The notes: generated by a model not told the origin, from the sequence alone. A stretch of 64,000 nt of DNA from DLKC01 sp002478885 (GCA_046329585.1 JAXLUI010000002.1:1612001-1676000); one strand, 5' to 3'; positions 36,170-44,438 are shown, counted from the first letter of the stretch. Program-made: numbers and translations.

Positions 36170-37201
36170 TTAATTATTGGTAGACAGTTGCTGCACCACC
36201 GGCCTCAGTTCGTCAATCGTCAAAGGATTTATTACGGCTTTACCGATCTTCTCCAGCAACACATATTGTATTTGATCTTTTATCGCCTTCTTATCTGAGC
36301 GCATCATTGATAATGCTTTTTCTGCATCATAATTATAGAAGGCAGTCAGGCCGTATTTTTTGATCAGCGACACGATTCTTTCAGCTCCGTTAAAGTTGAA
36401 TATATCACGGCTGATATAAGCTGCGATCACCATACCGATTGTTACTGCGTGGCCATGTGGCAGTTGGTAGGTGTTCTCAATCGCATGCCCGAGTGTATGC
36501 CCAAAGTTGAGCAGCTTCCTGTCGCCTTTTTCAAATTCATCCTGCTGCACCACTTTGCTTTTCAATAAAGCATTACGCTGAATAAGTTTATTCAGGAGCA
36601 CTGGGTCGTTCTGAAAAGAGCGGAGTCCGTTTTCTTCCAATAATTTAAACATGGCCCCATCTTTTATGCAGGCATGCTTAATGATTTCTGCAAAACCATT
36701 TACCCATTCTTCTTTCGGCAATGATTTCAATAAGGAATAATCGTACAATAAGAACGATGGCTGGCGAATTAAGCCTACCATATTTTTATACGGACCAACA
36801 TCAACACCGTTCTTACCGCCGATAGATGCATCGACCATTGCAAGGATTGAGGTGGGCACAAAGCCAAACTGCACTCCGCGCATATAAATACCGGCAACAT
36901 AACCGGCCATATCTGTTACCACACCGCCACCAACACCAACAATCACCGACTTTCGGTTGGCACCTGCCTGAACGAGCTGAACAATAATACCATCAACCGT
37001 TTGCTGTGTTTTGTGCGCTTCACCGGCCTGTATAACAATCGTGTTCCAGCCTTTGAATCGTCTCTTGTTCCTGCCGAAAACATTTGCATCGGTGATGAGA
37101 AAAGTATTGTCTTTGGCTACCAGCTTTTCGAGGTATTCAAAAGATGCATCAAAGTAATAAGTAGTGGATGCCGTAGAAAAATCGAGTGTTGCTTTTTTCA
37201 T
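36170..37201 (-). CDS. aroB: 3-dehydroquinate synthase
   Basis: A 343-residue AroB. Signatures are VGVGGGVVTDMAGYVAGIYMRG (GGGVVTDMAGYVA core), PTSILAMVDASIGGKNGVD, NMVGLIRQPSF, NGFAEIIKHACI, and LNFGHTLGHAIE with the zinc His residues, and PHGHAVTIGM. It cyclises DAHP to dehydroquinate with NAD and Zn. It is the first gene of the aroB-aroA-aroC run, separated from the DAHP synthase gene by a 183-bp gap with a repeat arm. Confidence 0.97.
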   Translation of the reverse strand: MKKATLDFSTASTTYYFDASFEYLEKLVAKDNTFLITDANVFGRNKRRFKGWNTIVIQAGEAHKTQQTVDGIIVQLVQAGANRKSVIVGVGGGVVTDMAGYVAGIYMRGVQFGFVPTSILAMVDASIGGKNGVDVGPYKNMVGLIRQPSFLLYDYSLLKSLPKEEWVNGFAEIIKHACIKDGAMFKLLEENGLRSFQNDPVLLNKLIQRNALLKSKVVQQDEFEKGDRKLLNFGHTLGHAIENTYQLPHGHAVTIGMVIAAYISRDIFNFNGAERIVSLIKKYGLTAFYNYDAEKALSMMRSDKKAIKDQIQYVLLEKIGKAVINPLTIDELRPVVQQLSTNN

Positions 37202-37303
37202 ACCCGTAAACCCCTATCCCATGGAGGGAGTAAGGGCGATTATGTTTTTACTGGTGACTGAGAATAGAAATATGCAGCATATTTGCTGCACAGCGCAACG
37301 AGT

Positions 37304-37352
37304 GTACAAGTGTGCGACGCAAGGAACGATGAATAATGAGCTGAACGCCGGG
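37304..37352 (-). repeat. Dispersed repeat, single arm (orientation B)
   Basis: GTACAAGTGTGCGACGCAAG (37304-37323) then GAACGATGAATAATG and an outer GCCGGG. It lies between aroB and the DAHP synthase gene. Confidence 0.85.
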
Positions 37353-37384
37353 TTCATACACTCATTATTCATCGCTCCGCTTAT

Positions 37385-38476
37385 TTAGGAATTCAATATC
37401 TTATTCTGGTGATTGATGCTTTCCATGTGCACCGCGTCGAAATACTTGGTGATGAATTCTTTGCTCAACCCAAGCTTGTCGCCACGCTCAAACGCACGCT
37501 GCAATATTTCGTTCCAGCGGTTGGTTTGCAGGATGGTGATGTTGTTGTCTTTTTTATATTGACCAATCTTTTCCGAAGTTTTCATACGCTCGCCGAGGAT
37601 CTGCATCAGTTCATCATCGAGGTGATTGATCTGCTGGCGAAGTTTTTCCAATGCCGCATGATATTCTTCACTTGCCACGTCTTCTTTTCTCCATTTGATA
37701 CTGCCAATCATTTCGCCAAGACGTTCGGGTGTGATCTGCTGTTTTGCATCGCTCCAAGCCTTATCGGGATCGATATGCGATTCAATGATTAAACCATCAA
37801 AGTCGAGGTCAATGGCTTTTTGCGCAACTTCCTGCAGTATGTCGCGGCGGCCGCAGATATGTGATGGATCGTTGATCATCATCATCTCGGGATAACGGCG
37901 TTTCATTTCGATCGCAAGGTGCCACATCGGCGCATTGCGGTACTCGGTATTGCCGTAAGAAGAGAATCCACGATGGATTAATCCTATTTGTTTGATGCCT
38001 GCTTTTGCCACACGTTCCACAGCTCCGAGCCACAATTCAAGGTCGGGGTTAATGGGGTTTTTGATTAATACAGGAACATCAACACCACGAAGCGCATCTG
38101 CAATTTCCTGCACACTGAAAGGGTTAACAGTTGTACGCGCACCAATCCATAAGACATCCACATCAAAATGCAACGCATCTTCTACCTGCTTGGCAGTTGC
38201 AACCTCCACGGTAATGGGCATACCGGTGATCTTTCTCGCCTGCTGCATCCATGGCAAACCTTTTGTGCCGATGCCTTCAAAGCTACCGGGACGTGTGCGG
38301 GGTTTCCATATACCGGCACGCATAATATCTACCACACCGGTTTTATGTAAACGTACAGCGGTTTCTAAAACCTGCTCTTCGGTCTCTGCGCTGCAGGGGC
38401 CGGAAATGATCAATGGACGCTTATTCCATTTTTCCTGAACCAATTCTTTCATGGTCGTTGCATTCGTTGCTTGCAT
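37385..38476 (-). CDS. Bifunctional DAHP synthase / chorismate mutase (C-terminal, AroQ type)
   Basis: A 363-residue fusion. Residues about 1-265 are a KDO8P-like type I-beta DAHP synthase (ISGPCSAET, GIWKPRTRPGSFEG, WIGARTTVNPF, VLIKNPIN, IGLIHRGFSSYG, NDPSHICGRRD, IESHIDPDKAWSDAKQ). Residues about 275-363 are an AroQ chorismate mutase (LRQQINHLDDELMQILGERM). The fusion couples pathway entry to the branch to prephenate and is typical of Bacteroidota. Feedback control through the mutase domain is likely by analogy to related fusions. Confidence 0.95.
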   Translation of the reverse strand: MQATNATTMKELVQEKWNKRPLIISGPCSAETEEQVLETAVRLHKTGVVDIMRAGIWKPRTRPGSFEGIGTKGLPWMQQARKITGMPITVEVATAKQVEDALHFDVDVLWIGARTTVNPFSVQEIADALRGVDVPVLIKNPINPDLELWLGAVERVAKAGIKQIGLIHRGFSSYGNTEYRNAPMWHLAIEMKRRYPEMMMINDPSHICGRRDILQEVAQKAIDLDFDGLIIESHIDPDKAWSDAKQQITPERLGEMIGSIKWRKEDVASEEYHAALEKLRQQINHLDDELMQILGERMKTSEKIGQYKKDNNITILQTNRWNEILQRAFERGDKLGLSKEFITKYFDAVHMESINHQNKILNS

Positions 38477-38519
38477 TGTTTTGTTGAGTTGTCTTTATAA
38501 AAATTTTACAGTTTTTTGT

Positions 38520-38570
38520 TACCAGCTTTTGGCTCCTTGGTCATCGCCTGTTGTGTTACTCACTTGTACT
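38520..38570 (+). repeat. Dispersed repeat, single arm (variant core)
   Basis: CATCGCCTGTTGTGTTACTC then ACTTGTACTGCC at about 38541-38572. The core reads TTGTGTTACTCAC, a further variant of the second subtype. It lies between the helicase and the DAHP synthase gene. Confidence 0.7.
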
Positions 38571-38624
38571 GCCAGAACGCCTATCAGCTTTTAGCTACAG
38601 GCTCAAGCTTTGCCCACGCTTACC

Positions 38625-40319
38625 TTACCTGCTGTTCGCATCGTTCATCCTGATCCTTCTGCCCTTGTAGTTCTTGCCATCCAGTGCACGAATCATTTGT
38701 TTGGCTGCGCCACTTTCTATTTCTATCCAGCTGTTCATCTCTTTCATGTCGATGCGCCCCAGCACTTCTTTTCTCAGGTCGCTCATATCGAGAATGAACT
38801 GGAGAAAACTTGCTTTATAAAAACCATCTTTTGTTCCAAGGTTTACAAAAAGCCTTGTATTGTTTCCTCCACCACCACTATTGCCACCGCTGCTGTATTC
38901 CCTTCTGTCTCTCTGGCGGCCTGCACCGCGGTCGTCACCACCGGAGCGACGGTCATCAACACGAAGGTTTCTTTCGCGTGGATCGCGGCGCACTTCCCTG
39001 ATATTAAGATCTTCTGCATTCTCATAGTATTTGAGGAAGCGGTCAAACTCCATCGCGGCCACACGTTTCAACACTTCTTCCTTACTGATGTCTGCAAATT
39101 TCTCCGCCAGCATGGGAACGTATGTTTCGTAGTCGCCATGACTGATATCGGCCTGCAGTAACTTATCCATAAAGGAGAAGAACTGTTTGCGGCAAACATC
39201 TTTACCGGTCGGTATCTCCATTTTATGAAAAGGCGCCTGCACCATTTGCGCAATTTGCTTTAACCTGTACAGCTCTCTCGTGTGTACGATACTCATGCAA
39301 ATGCCGGTATTGCCTGCGCGGCCGGTACGGCCGCTGCGGTGAGTGTAAACTTCAGGATCATCGGGCAATTCGTAATTGATCACGTGTGTGATGCCTTGCA
39401 CATCAATACCCCTTGCGGCAACGTCTGTGGCTATAAGCAACTGGAGGCTTTTATCACGGAACTGGCCCATTACTTTATCACGCTGTTGCTGCGAAAGATC
39501 ACCGTGTAATGCATCTATATCGTAACCTTCCCGGGTAAGCTTTTCTGCTATATCCTGTGCATCGGCTTTTGTGCGTGTAAAAATGATGCCGTAGATGCCC
39601 GGGTTAAAATCGATCAAACGTTTTAATGCCTGGTAACGGTGTTGGGCAGAGGTAACAAAATACTGGTGATCGATATTTTTGTTACCCGTATTCATCTTGC
39701 CTACAGTAACCTCTAAAGGCTCTTTCATATACCGCTTGCTTACTTTGCGTATCTCAGTTGGCATAGTTGCGCTGAAGAGCCAGGTACTTTCGCGTTTTGG
39801 CGTATTCTGCAATATAAATTCAATGTCGTCCTGGAAACCCATATTAAGCATTTCATCTGCTTCGTCGAGGGTTACATAGCTAATCTCTTCCAGGTTAATT
39901 GCTTTGCGTTCGATAAGGTCGATCAGCCTCCCGGGTGTTGCCACCACGATCTGAACTCCGCGTTTAAGATCTCTTATCTGCTGCCCGATAGATGCACCGC
40001 CATATACGGCCACCACCTGGATACCACGCATATGTTTTTTGAATAATTCAATTTCACTGACGATCTGCAGGCATAATTCACGGGTTGGGCAAACAACCAA
40101 TGCCTGCGGAGACCTCTTTTCTTCAGAGATCAATTGTAACAGCGGTAAACCAAAAGCTGCTGTTTTTCCTGTGCCGGTTTGGGCAAGCCCGATAAAATCT
40201 TTTGTACCACTTAACAATACGGGAATAGCCTTTTCCTGTATGGTGGTTGGATTAACAAAACCCAATTCGCTGGTAGCCTTTACCAATCGTTCCTCTAACC
40301 CAAGTTCTTCGAATGTCAT
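38625..40319 (-). CDS. DEAD-box RNA helicase
   Basis: A 564-residue helicase when started at MTFEELGLEERLV (the frame extends 12 codons upstream). Q-motif ATSELGFVNPTTIQ, Walker A AQTGTGKTAAFGLP, PTRELCLQI, DEAD (LDEADEML), SATM, TRTKADAQ, ATDVAARGIDV, and HRSGRTGRAG. The region after about 430 is basic and Arg/Gly-rich and ends in a DbpA-like RNA-binding domain (LFVNLGTKDGFY, about 485-564). It sits inside the aromatic cluster but has its own -7 element, so the placement may be incidental. Confidence 0.93.
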   Translation of the reverse strand: MTFEELGLEERLVKATSELGFVNPTTIQEKAIPVLLSGTKDFIGLAQTGTGKTAAFGLPLLQLISEEKRSPQALVVCPTRELCLQIVSEIELFKKHMRGIQVVAVYGGASIGQQIRDLKRGVQIVVATPGRLIDLIERKAINLEEISYVTLDEADEMLNMGFQDDIEFILQNTPKRESTWLFSATMPTEIRKVSKRYMKEPLEVTVGKMNTGNKNIDHQYFVTSAQHRYQALKRLIDFNPGIYGIIFTRTKADAQDIAEKLTREGYDIDALHGDLSQQQRDKVMGQFRDKSLQLLIATDVAARGIDVQGITHVINYELPDDPEVYTHRSGRTGRAGNTGICMSIVHTRELYRLKQIAQMVQAPFHKMEIPTGKDVCRKQFFSFMDKLLQADISHGDYETYVPMLAEKFADISKEEVLKRVAAMEFDRFLKYYENAEDLNIREVRRDPRERNLRVDDRRSGGDDRGAGRQRDRREYSSGGNSGGGGNNTRLFVNLGTKDGFYKASFLQFILDMSDLRKEVLGRIDMKEMNSWIEIESGAAKQMIRALDGKNYKGRRIRMNDANSR

Positions 40320-40342
40320 TATACTTTTTTTAAAATTTGCCG

Positions 40343-40350
40343 CAAAGGTA
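40343..40350 (-). promoter_or_regulatory. Candidate -7 element of the helicase promoter
   Basis: TACCTTTG on the minus strand matches TAnnTTTG and lies 24-31 bp before the chosen start codon. No TTTG is present 19 bp upstream. This supports the shorter start, since the longer reading begins inside the promoter. Confidence 0.45.
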
Positions 40351-40531
40351 ACCAATGAAACCCAGCATTGACGCGCCTTTTTGCGGCTTATAGTCGTTTA
40401 TACCCGATTATCAGCGCTTTTTCAGCTGCTTTTTGTTACCATCTGTCAATTCTTTGGTCAGTGGTGAATGATGAATAGCGTAACTCCGTTTACCTATGCC
40501 GCGCCCTAACATTGCTCATGCATTATTCATC

Positions 40532-40583
40532 AGTACAAGAGTGCGACGCAAGCAAAGCTCAATGCATATTCAACCGCCCGGCC
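40532..40583 (-). repeat. Dispersed repeat, single arm (orientation B)
   Basis: GTACAAGAGTGCGACGCAAG (40533-40552) then CAAAGCTCAATGC and an outer CGCCCGGCC. It separates tyrA from the helicase; the remainder of the 295-bp gap shows no gene. Confidence 0.85.
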
Positions 40584-40614
40584 TAAAAAAAATTCATGCG
40601 CATTACGCCAGTGT

Positions 40615-41463
40615 TTATTTAATGATGCGCCTGATCTTGTTCGCATTTTCCATTAGCTCGTACAGGTAATCCATATTTTCTTTTTCAAGGCACGCCTTGA
40701 ACTTGCGCAACTGCGAAATGTGTTCGTTCAAAACGTCAAGTACATTTTCGCGATTCTGCATAAAAATAGGTGCCCACATGGCCGGGCTACTTTTTGCCAA
40801 CCGCACCGTGCTTTCAAAACCGCCACCCGCAAGTTCGAAAATGGCGTCTTCTTCTCTTTCCTTTTCAAGCACCGTGTTGGCCAGCGCGAAAGAAGTGATA
40901 TGCGAAATATGGCTCACGTATGCAGCATGCACATCGTGTGGCTCGGGATCCATGTAAACGATATGCATTCCAAGTTCGCGGTAAATATTTTCCATGGCTT
41001 TGACAGCCGCTGGATCACTTTTTTCTTTCTCACAGATAACACATGCACGGCCTGCGAACGCATCTCTCACCGCCGCCTCGGGGCCGCTGTATTCTGTACC
41101 CCACATGGGATGTGTTGCCACAAATCTGTTACGCATGGGATGATCTTCCAGAGCTCTGCACAAAGCAAACTTGGTAGAACCGGCGTCAGCGACAACCTGC
41201 CTGTCTGTAACAATATCCATGATTTGCTTCATCACCGGTATGGTCGCATCAACGGGGATGGCGACATAGATGAGATCTGCCTTTTTTACCGCTTCTTCCA
41301 AAGGCAACGCCTCATCGATAATGCCGAGATCAAGTGCTTTTTGCTCGCTTGCTTTTGTGCGGCTTACGCCGATAACATGTTTGGCAAAACCTTTTTCTTT
41401 GGCAAGTAGTGCAAATGACCCGCTTATTAAACCAACACCAACAATGGTAAGATTATTGAACAT
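40615..41463 (-). CDS. tyrA: Prephenate dehydrogenase
   Basis: A 282-residue TyrA without an ACT domain. The Rossmann motif is VGVGLISGSFALLAKEKG (about 6-23); other conserved parts are DLIYVAIPVDATIPVM, VVADAGSTK, NRFVATHPMWGTE, SHISHITSFALA and GGGFESTVRLAKSSPAMWAPIF (only the first 18 needed). It oxidises prephenate to 4-hydroxyphenylpyruvate. Its start overlaps the aminotransferase by 11 bp, so it is the third gene of the attenuator-controlled operon. Confidence 0.95.
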   Translation of the reverse strand: MFNNLTIVGVGLISGSFALLAKEKGFAKHVIGVSRTKASEQKALDLGIIDEALPLEEAVKKADLIYVAIPVDATIPVMKQIMDIVTDRQVVADAGSTKFALCRALEDHPMRNRFVATHPMWGTEYSGPEAAVRDAFAGRACVICEKEKSDPAAVKAMENIYRELGMHIVYMDPEPHDVHAAYVSHISHITSFALANTVLEKEREEDAIFELAGGGFESTVRLAKSSPAMWAPIFMQNRENVLDVLNEHISQLRKFKACLEKENMDYLYELMENANKIRRIIK

Positions 41464-42628
41464 CTGCTGATTCTTTCACTTTTTTAACTCTGTTGATAGC
41501 TTCTTCAAATTTTTCGATACTTCCGCAAAGGCTAACGCGGATATAACCGTTACCCGCCGTTCCAAAAATGCCGCCGGGTGTAATGAAAACATTGGCCTTA
41601 TACAGCACTTCATCGCTTAAGACATAACCGTCAGTGTAACCGGAAGGTATTTTGGCCCAAAGGAACATGCCCACCTGATGCTTGGAGTAAGTACAACCAA
41701 GCAGATCGAGCAGTTCGTAAATTTTCGCCCTTCTTACACGGTAAATAGCATTCACGCTGTCGTACCAATCCTTTCCGAGGCCCAATGCCTTTGCAGCGGC
41801 AAGCTGCAGGGGAAGAAACATGCCGCTGTCCATATTACTTTTGAATCGCAAGACTTCGTCAATGCGTTCCCTCGCAGCGCACAAAACGCCCACACGCCAA
41901 CCAGCCATATTTTGCGATTTGCTGAGAGAATTGAGCTCGAGTACAACATCTTTTGCGCCGTCGAGGCTAAGCAAGCTCATCGGATGTTCATTCAGGATAA
42001 AGCTGTAAGGATTATCGTGACAGATTAGAATGCCGTGCTTCTTTGCAAATGCAATCAAAGGCTTGTACATTTCAGGGGTTGCCAGCTGCCCCGTCGGCAT
42101 GTGAGGATAGTTGACCCACATCAACTTGACCTTCGACAAATCCCTTTGCTCCAGTTCAGCGAAGTCTGGAAAATAATTATTGGCTTCTTTAAGATCGTAA
42201 TCCACACACACCCCGCCGGCCAATTTTACTGCACTTCTGTAAGTCGGGTAGCCCGGGTTAGGCACAAGCACCTCATCGCCATCGTTCAGGTACGTCATGC
42301 AGATATGCATAATACCTTCCTTACTACCTATAAGCGGTAATATTTCCGTGTCTGGATTCAATATAACGTTGTACCATGTCTGATACCAATCAGCAAATGC
42401 CTTACGCAAGACAGGAGAGCCTTTATAGCTCTGGTAGGCATGCACATTGGCTTTGGAGCTTTCATCCTGCAATACTTTTATAACATCCGGGTGCGGTGGA
42501 AGGTCGGGGCTGCCAATGCCGAGATTAATAATTTCCTTGCCCTGCTTATTAAGTTCGTCAATCTCCCTTAATTTCTGCGAGAAATAATATTCGCCAATAC
42601 CTTCTAATCTTTTTGACGTTGCTATCAT
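41453..42628 (-). CDS. Class I/II aminotransferase (aromatic or aspartate type)
   Basis: A 391-residue fold-type I PLP aminotransferase. Conserved parts are INLGIGSPDLPPHPDVI (about 35-51), the SKEGIMHICMTYLN, NPGYPTYRS, the NYPHMPTGQ segment, and the PLP lysine in SLSKSQNMAGWRVG (about 235). In this position, between pheA and tyrA, it most likely makes phenylalanine and tyrosine from phenylpyruvate and 4-hydroxyphenylpyruvate. The start overlaps the pheA stop by 4 bp (ATGA). Confidence 0.9.
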   Translation of the reverse strand: MIATSKRLEGIGEYYFSQKLREIDELNKQGKEIINLGIGSPDLPPHPDVIKVLQDESSKANVHAYQSYKGSPVLRKAFADWYQTWYNVILNPDTEILPLIGSKEGIMHICMTYLNDGDEVLVPNPGYPTYRSAVKLAGGVCVDYDLKEANNYFPDFAELEQRDLSKVKLMWVNYPHMPTGQLATPEMYKPLIAFAKKHGILICHDNPYSFILNEHPMSLLSLDGAKDVVLELNSLSKSQNMAGWRVGVLCAARERIDEVLRFKSNMDSGMFLPLQLAAAKALGLGKDWYDSVNAIYRVRRAKIYELLDLLGCTYSKHQVGMFLWAKIPSGYTDGYVLSDEVLYKANVFITPGGIFGTAGNGYIRVSLCGSIEKFEEAINRVKKVKESADVQ

Positions 42629-43551
42629 AAACTTTTATGAGAATCTGCTGTTACGAAATCCTGTTTCTTTATTGCTTTATCGCCTCTTTTATAAATGCCG
42701 TACACTTTCACTTCTTCGGTTAAATGCTGCAATACCTTCATCACGTTATTGAACTCGTATAAATTCTCAAACTCCATGTCTGCGTGAAAAGTGTATTGCC
42801 ATTCGCTGTCGGGTTTTGGGAAACTCTGCAGTTTACTAAGGTTGATTCCGGCCTCCGCGATTGCCGTTAATACTTTAGCCAGCGCGCCTCTTGAGTGGTC
42901 GGTATGAAAATTAACGGTAGCCTTATTGGCATCGGGGGCAATCCGGGCCTTGTCTTCGGGCTGCAGTATAATAAATCTGGTGTAATTATTCTTCACTGTT
43001 TGAATGGCAGGTGCAATAAGATCAAGCCCGTACAATTCCGCGGCCCTCCTGCTTGCAATCGCAGCCATATGTTTGCTGTGATGCTGGTGAATATACCTTG
43101 CACTGCCGGCAGTATCTTCTGCTTCTACCAGTTTCCAGTCAAAATGATCGAGATAGTGAAGGCATTGCTGCAAAGCCATCGGGTGAGAGTGCACCTCTTT
43201 GATATCTTCCAGCTTCACCCCGGGATTCACCATCAGGTTCTGGTCGATGGCGAGGTATATCTCCCCGATCGTTATCAGTTTGCTTTTACGCAACAGGTTG
43301 TAGTTGGCAAGTATGCTGCCCGCAATGGAATTTTCAATTGCCATTACAGCACCATCACTTTGCGCTTCATCTTCGCCGATCTTCACCACATCTTTAAACG
43401 TAGCACAGGGAATTACCTGCACCTGCTCTCCAAAATATTTCCTTGCGGCTTCTTCATGAAAACTACCTTCATAACCCTGGATGGAAACCCTCATGGGTGT
43501 GGAAGATATCAGGTGTTCGTGGGCACCGTTTGGCTGGTTTGTGTAACTCAT
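42625..43551 (-). CDS. pheA: Prephenate dehydratase with ACT domain
   Basis: A 308-residue protein. The dehydratase domain (about 20-205) has IQGYEGSFHEEAARKYF near the start, AIENSIAGSI and the conserved TRFIIL at about 185-190. The ACT domain (about 220-290) has the LAKVLTAIAEAGINLSKLQSFP core, which binds phenylalanine for feedback inhibition. The start is at MSYTNQ, 38 nt after the attenuator T tract, with AGGAA upstream; an internal ATG (MRVSIQGYE) is possible. It is the first gene of pheA-aminotransferase-tyrA and is controlled by the attenuator upstream. Confidence 0.95.
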   Translation of the reverse strand: MSYTNQPNGAHEHLISSTPMRVSIQGYEGSFHEEAARKYFGEQVQVIPCATFKDVVKIGEDEAQSDGAVMAIENSIAGSILANYNLLRKSKLITIGEIYLAIDQNLMVNPGVKLEDIKEVHSHPMALQQCLHYLDHFDWKLVEAEDTAGSARYIHQHHSKHMAAIASRRAAELYGLDLIAPAIQTVKNNYTRFIILQPEDKARIAPDANKATVNFHTDHSRGALAKVLTAIAEAGINLSKLQSFPKPDSEWQYTFHADMEFENLYEFNNVMKVLQHLTEEVKVYGIYKRGDKAIKKQDFVTADSHKSL

Positions 43552-43588
43552 GATATTTTTTTTTCCTGTTAAGCCGCAAGGTTTGGGT

Positions 43589-43620
43589 AAAAAAAATCCC
43601 GGCTTTTAACCGGGATTGTA
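43589..43620 (-). terminator. Attenuator terminator (3:4 hairpin) upstream of pheA
   Basis: On the minus strand AATCCCGG (43617-43610), a 7-nt loop, CCGGGATT (43603-43596), with the T run of eight at 43596-43589. It lies 20 nt past the leader stop codon and 38 nt before pheA. Its left arm is shared with the antiterminator. Confidence 0.88.
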
Positions 43621-43704
43621 TGCTCATTTTATTTTGTCTGTTATAACCTGGCAAATACAACCCCGTTCGCTTTCGCAAAAAAGAAATAATAAAAATAGTT
43701 GTAT
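43589..43704 (-). promoter_or_regulatory. Ribosome-mediated transcription attenuator of the pheA operon
   Basis: Three mutually exclusive pairings can be drawn on the minus strand. 1:2 is ATACAAC (43704-43698) with GTTGTAT (43661-43655), 7 bp, unbroken. 2:3 is CGGGGTTGTA (43665-43656) with TACAATCCCG (43620-43611), 10 bp including one G-U. 3:4 is the terminator hairpin, 8 bp. Segment 1 lies at the start of the run of Tyr/Phe codons and segment 2 lies about 12-21 nt downstream of its end. A ribosome stalled for lack of Tyr- or Phe-tRNA would mask segment 1, release segment 2 and allow 2:3 to prevent termination. A ribosome reaching the stop codon covers segment 2, and the terminator forms. This is the trp/phe-type mechanism. 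Confidence 0.85.
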
Positions 43705-43721
43705 GTACTGTTCTTTGCCAT
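43641..43721 (-). CDS. Leader peptide of the pheA attenuator (26 residues)
   Basis: The sequence begins MAKNST, continues YNYFYYFFF (eight aromatic residues out of nine) and ends AKANGVVFARL. The codons are TAC AAC TAT TTT TAT TAT TTC TTT TTT at 43703-43677. The ATG (43721) has GGAG just upstream and lies at the predicted transcription start. Its stop is 20 nt before the terminator. A longer in-frame start (67 residues) exists but places the promoter within the coding region, so I prefer the short peptide. The peptide itself is expected to have no function. Confidence 0.88.
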   Translation of the reverse strand: MAKNSTYNYFYYFFFAKANGVVFARL

Positions 43722-43726
43722 CGCTC

Positions 43727-43757
43727 CAAAATTAAACGGAATATGATCTGTACCAAA
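43727..43757 (-). promoter_or_regulatory. Exact-consensus promoter of the pheA leader
   Basis: On the minus strand TTTG (43757-43754), exactly 19 nt, then TAATTTTG (43734-43727), a complete match to the Bacteroidota consensus TTTG-N19-TAnnTTTG. The expected transcription start is only a few bases further on, at or next to the leader ATG (43721), so the leader mRNA would be almost leaderless. Confidence 0.8.
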
Positions 43758-43824
43758 CTTTTTTTTGAGAAAATAAACGAGTGTTTGTTTATTCACTGTT
43801 ACTGTTAAACAAGCATTTTTTGAA

Positions 43825-43875
43825 CCCGGCTTCGAGGTATGCATCGGGCCTTACTTGCGTCGCACACTTCAACCC
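43825..43875 (+). repeat. Dispersed repeat, single arm (orientation A)
   Basis: CCCGGCTTCGAGGTATGCAT outer end, then CTTGCGTCGCACACTTCAAC (43854-43873). It lies between the CAP gene and the pheA promoter. Confidence 0.85.
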
Positions 43876-43902
43876 TTTGTACATAACTGAACAAAACAAC
43901 AA

Positions 43903-44412
43903 TCATTGCCTGTAAAATATCTGCGTAAAATAAATACGCCCGTCTGATGCTTTAGCCAATCCAATCCCAGTGTAAGTGAAATTACCTTCGATGTTTTCCC
44001 TGTGTCCTTTGCTGTTTAACCAACCTTCCACAACTTCCTTCGCCGACATTTGGCCGGAAGCAACATTTTCACCACTCTCACTCAAACGCCCGGCTGTGCT
44101 CATAATAGCGTTCATACGATCATCAAAGCCATCATGGCCGAAAGCCGAGGCGCCATTGGCCATATCAACACTGTGAAGCGTAGCCTGTTTGGTGGCTGCA
44201 TCGCTCGTTACAAGTTTTGACAACCCAAGGGCGGTGCGATGCTCATTGATAAGTACTAATATATCCGCCGCCATTTTACCAAGGCTTGCTTCCGCGTTGT
44301 TATTGTAAACAGCAGTTCGAGCGCTGCCGCCCGTCTGGGCAATGGTAACGGATGGAAATAACATCAAAACGAGAGCGAAATACATTACGGCTATAAGGGC
44401 CATTTTTTTCAT
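43903..44412 (-). CDS. CAP-domain (SCP-like) secreted protein
   Basis: A 169-residue protein with a signal peptide (MKKMALIAVMYFALVLMLF, cleavage near TIA). The CAP domain (about 45-169) has LINEHRTALGL, the metal/site histidine in QATLHSVDM, FGHDGFDDR, GENVASG and WLNSKGHRENI, plus FTYTGIGLA and FTQIFYRQ at the end. It belongs to the YkwD-like family, often secreted, with no known catalytic role. Its promoter is at 44439. Confidence 0.9.
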   Translation of the reverse strand: MKKMALIAVMYFALVLMLFPSVTIAQTGGSARTAVYNNNAEASLGKMAADILVLINEHRTALGLSKLVTSDAATKQATLHSVDMANGASAFGHDGFDDRMNAIMSTAGRLSESGENVASGQMSAKEVVEGWLNSKGHRENIEGNFTYTGIGLAKASDGRIYFTQIFYRQ

Positions 44413-44438
44413 GAACGTAGTTTATGTTCTGAAATAAA

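Noticed and set aside
38610..39161. 183-residue open frame antisense to the helicase
   Set aside because: It is the complementary shadow of the Arg/Gly-rich helicase tail; the helicase frame has all DEAD-box motifs.
43722..43844. Longer 67-codon in-frame reading of the leader ORF
   Set aside because: The extension covers the exact-consensus promoter and part of the repeat-flanked gap, and the peptide N-terminus has no similarity to any family; the 26-codon reading explains the leader better.
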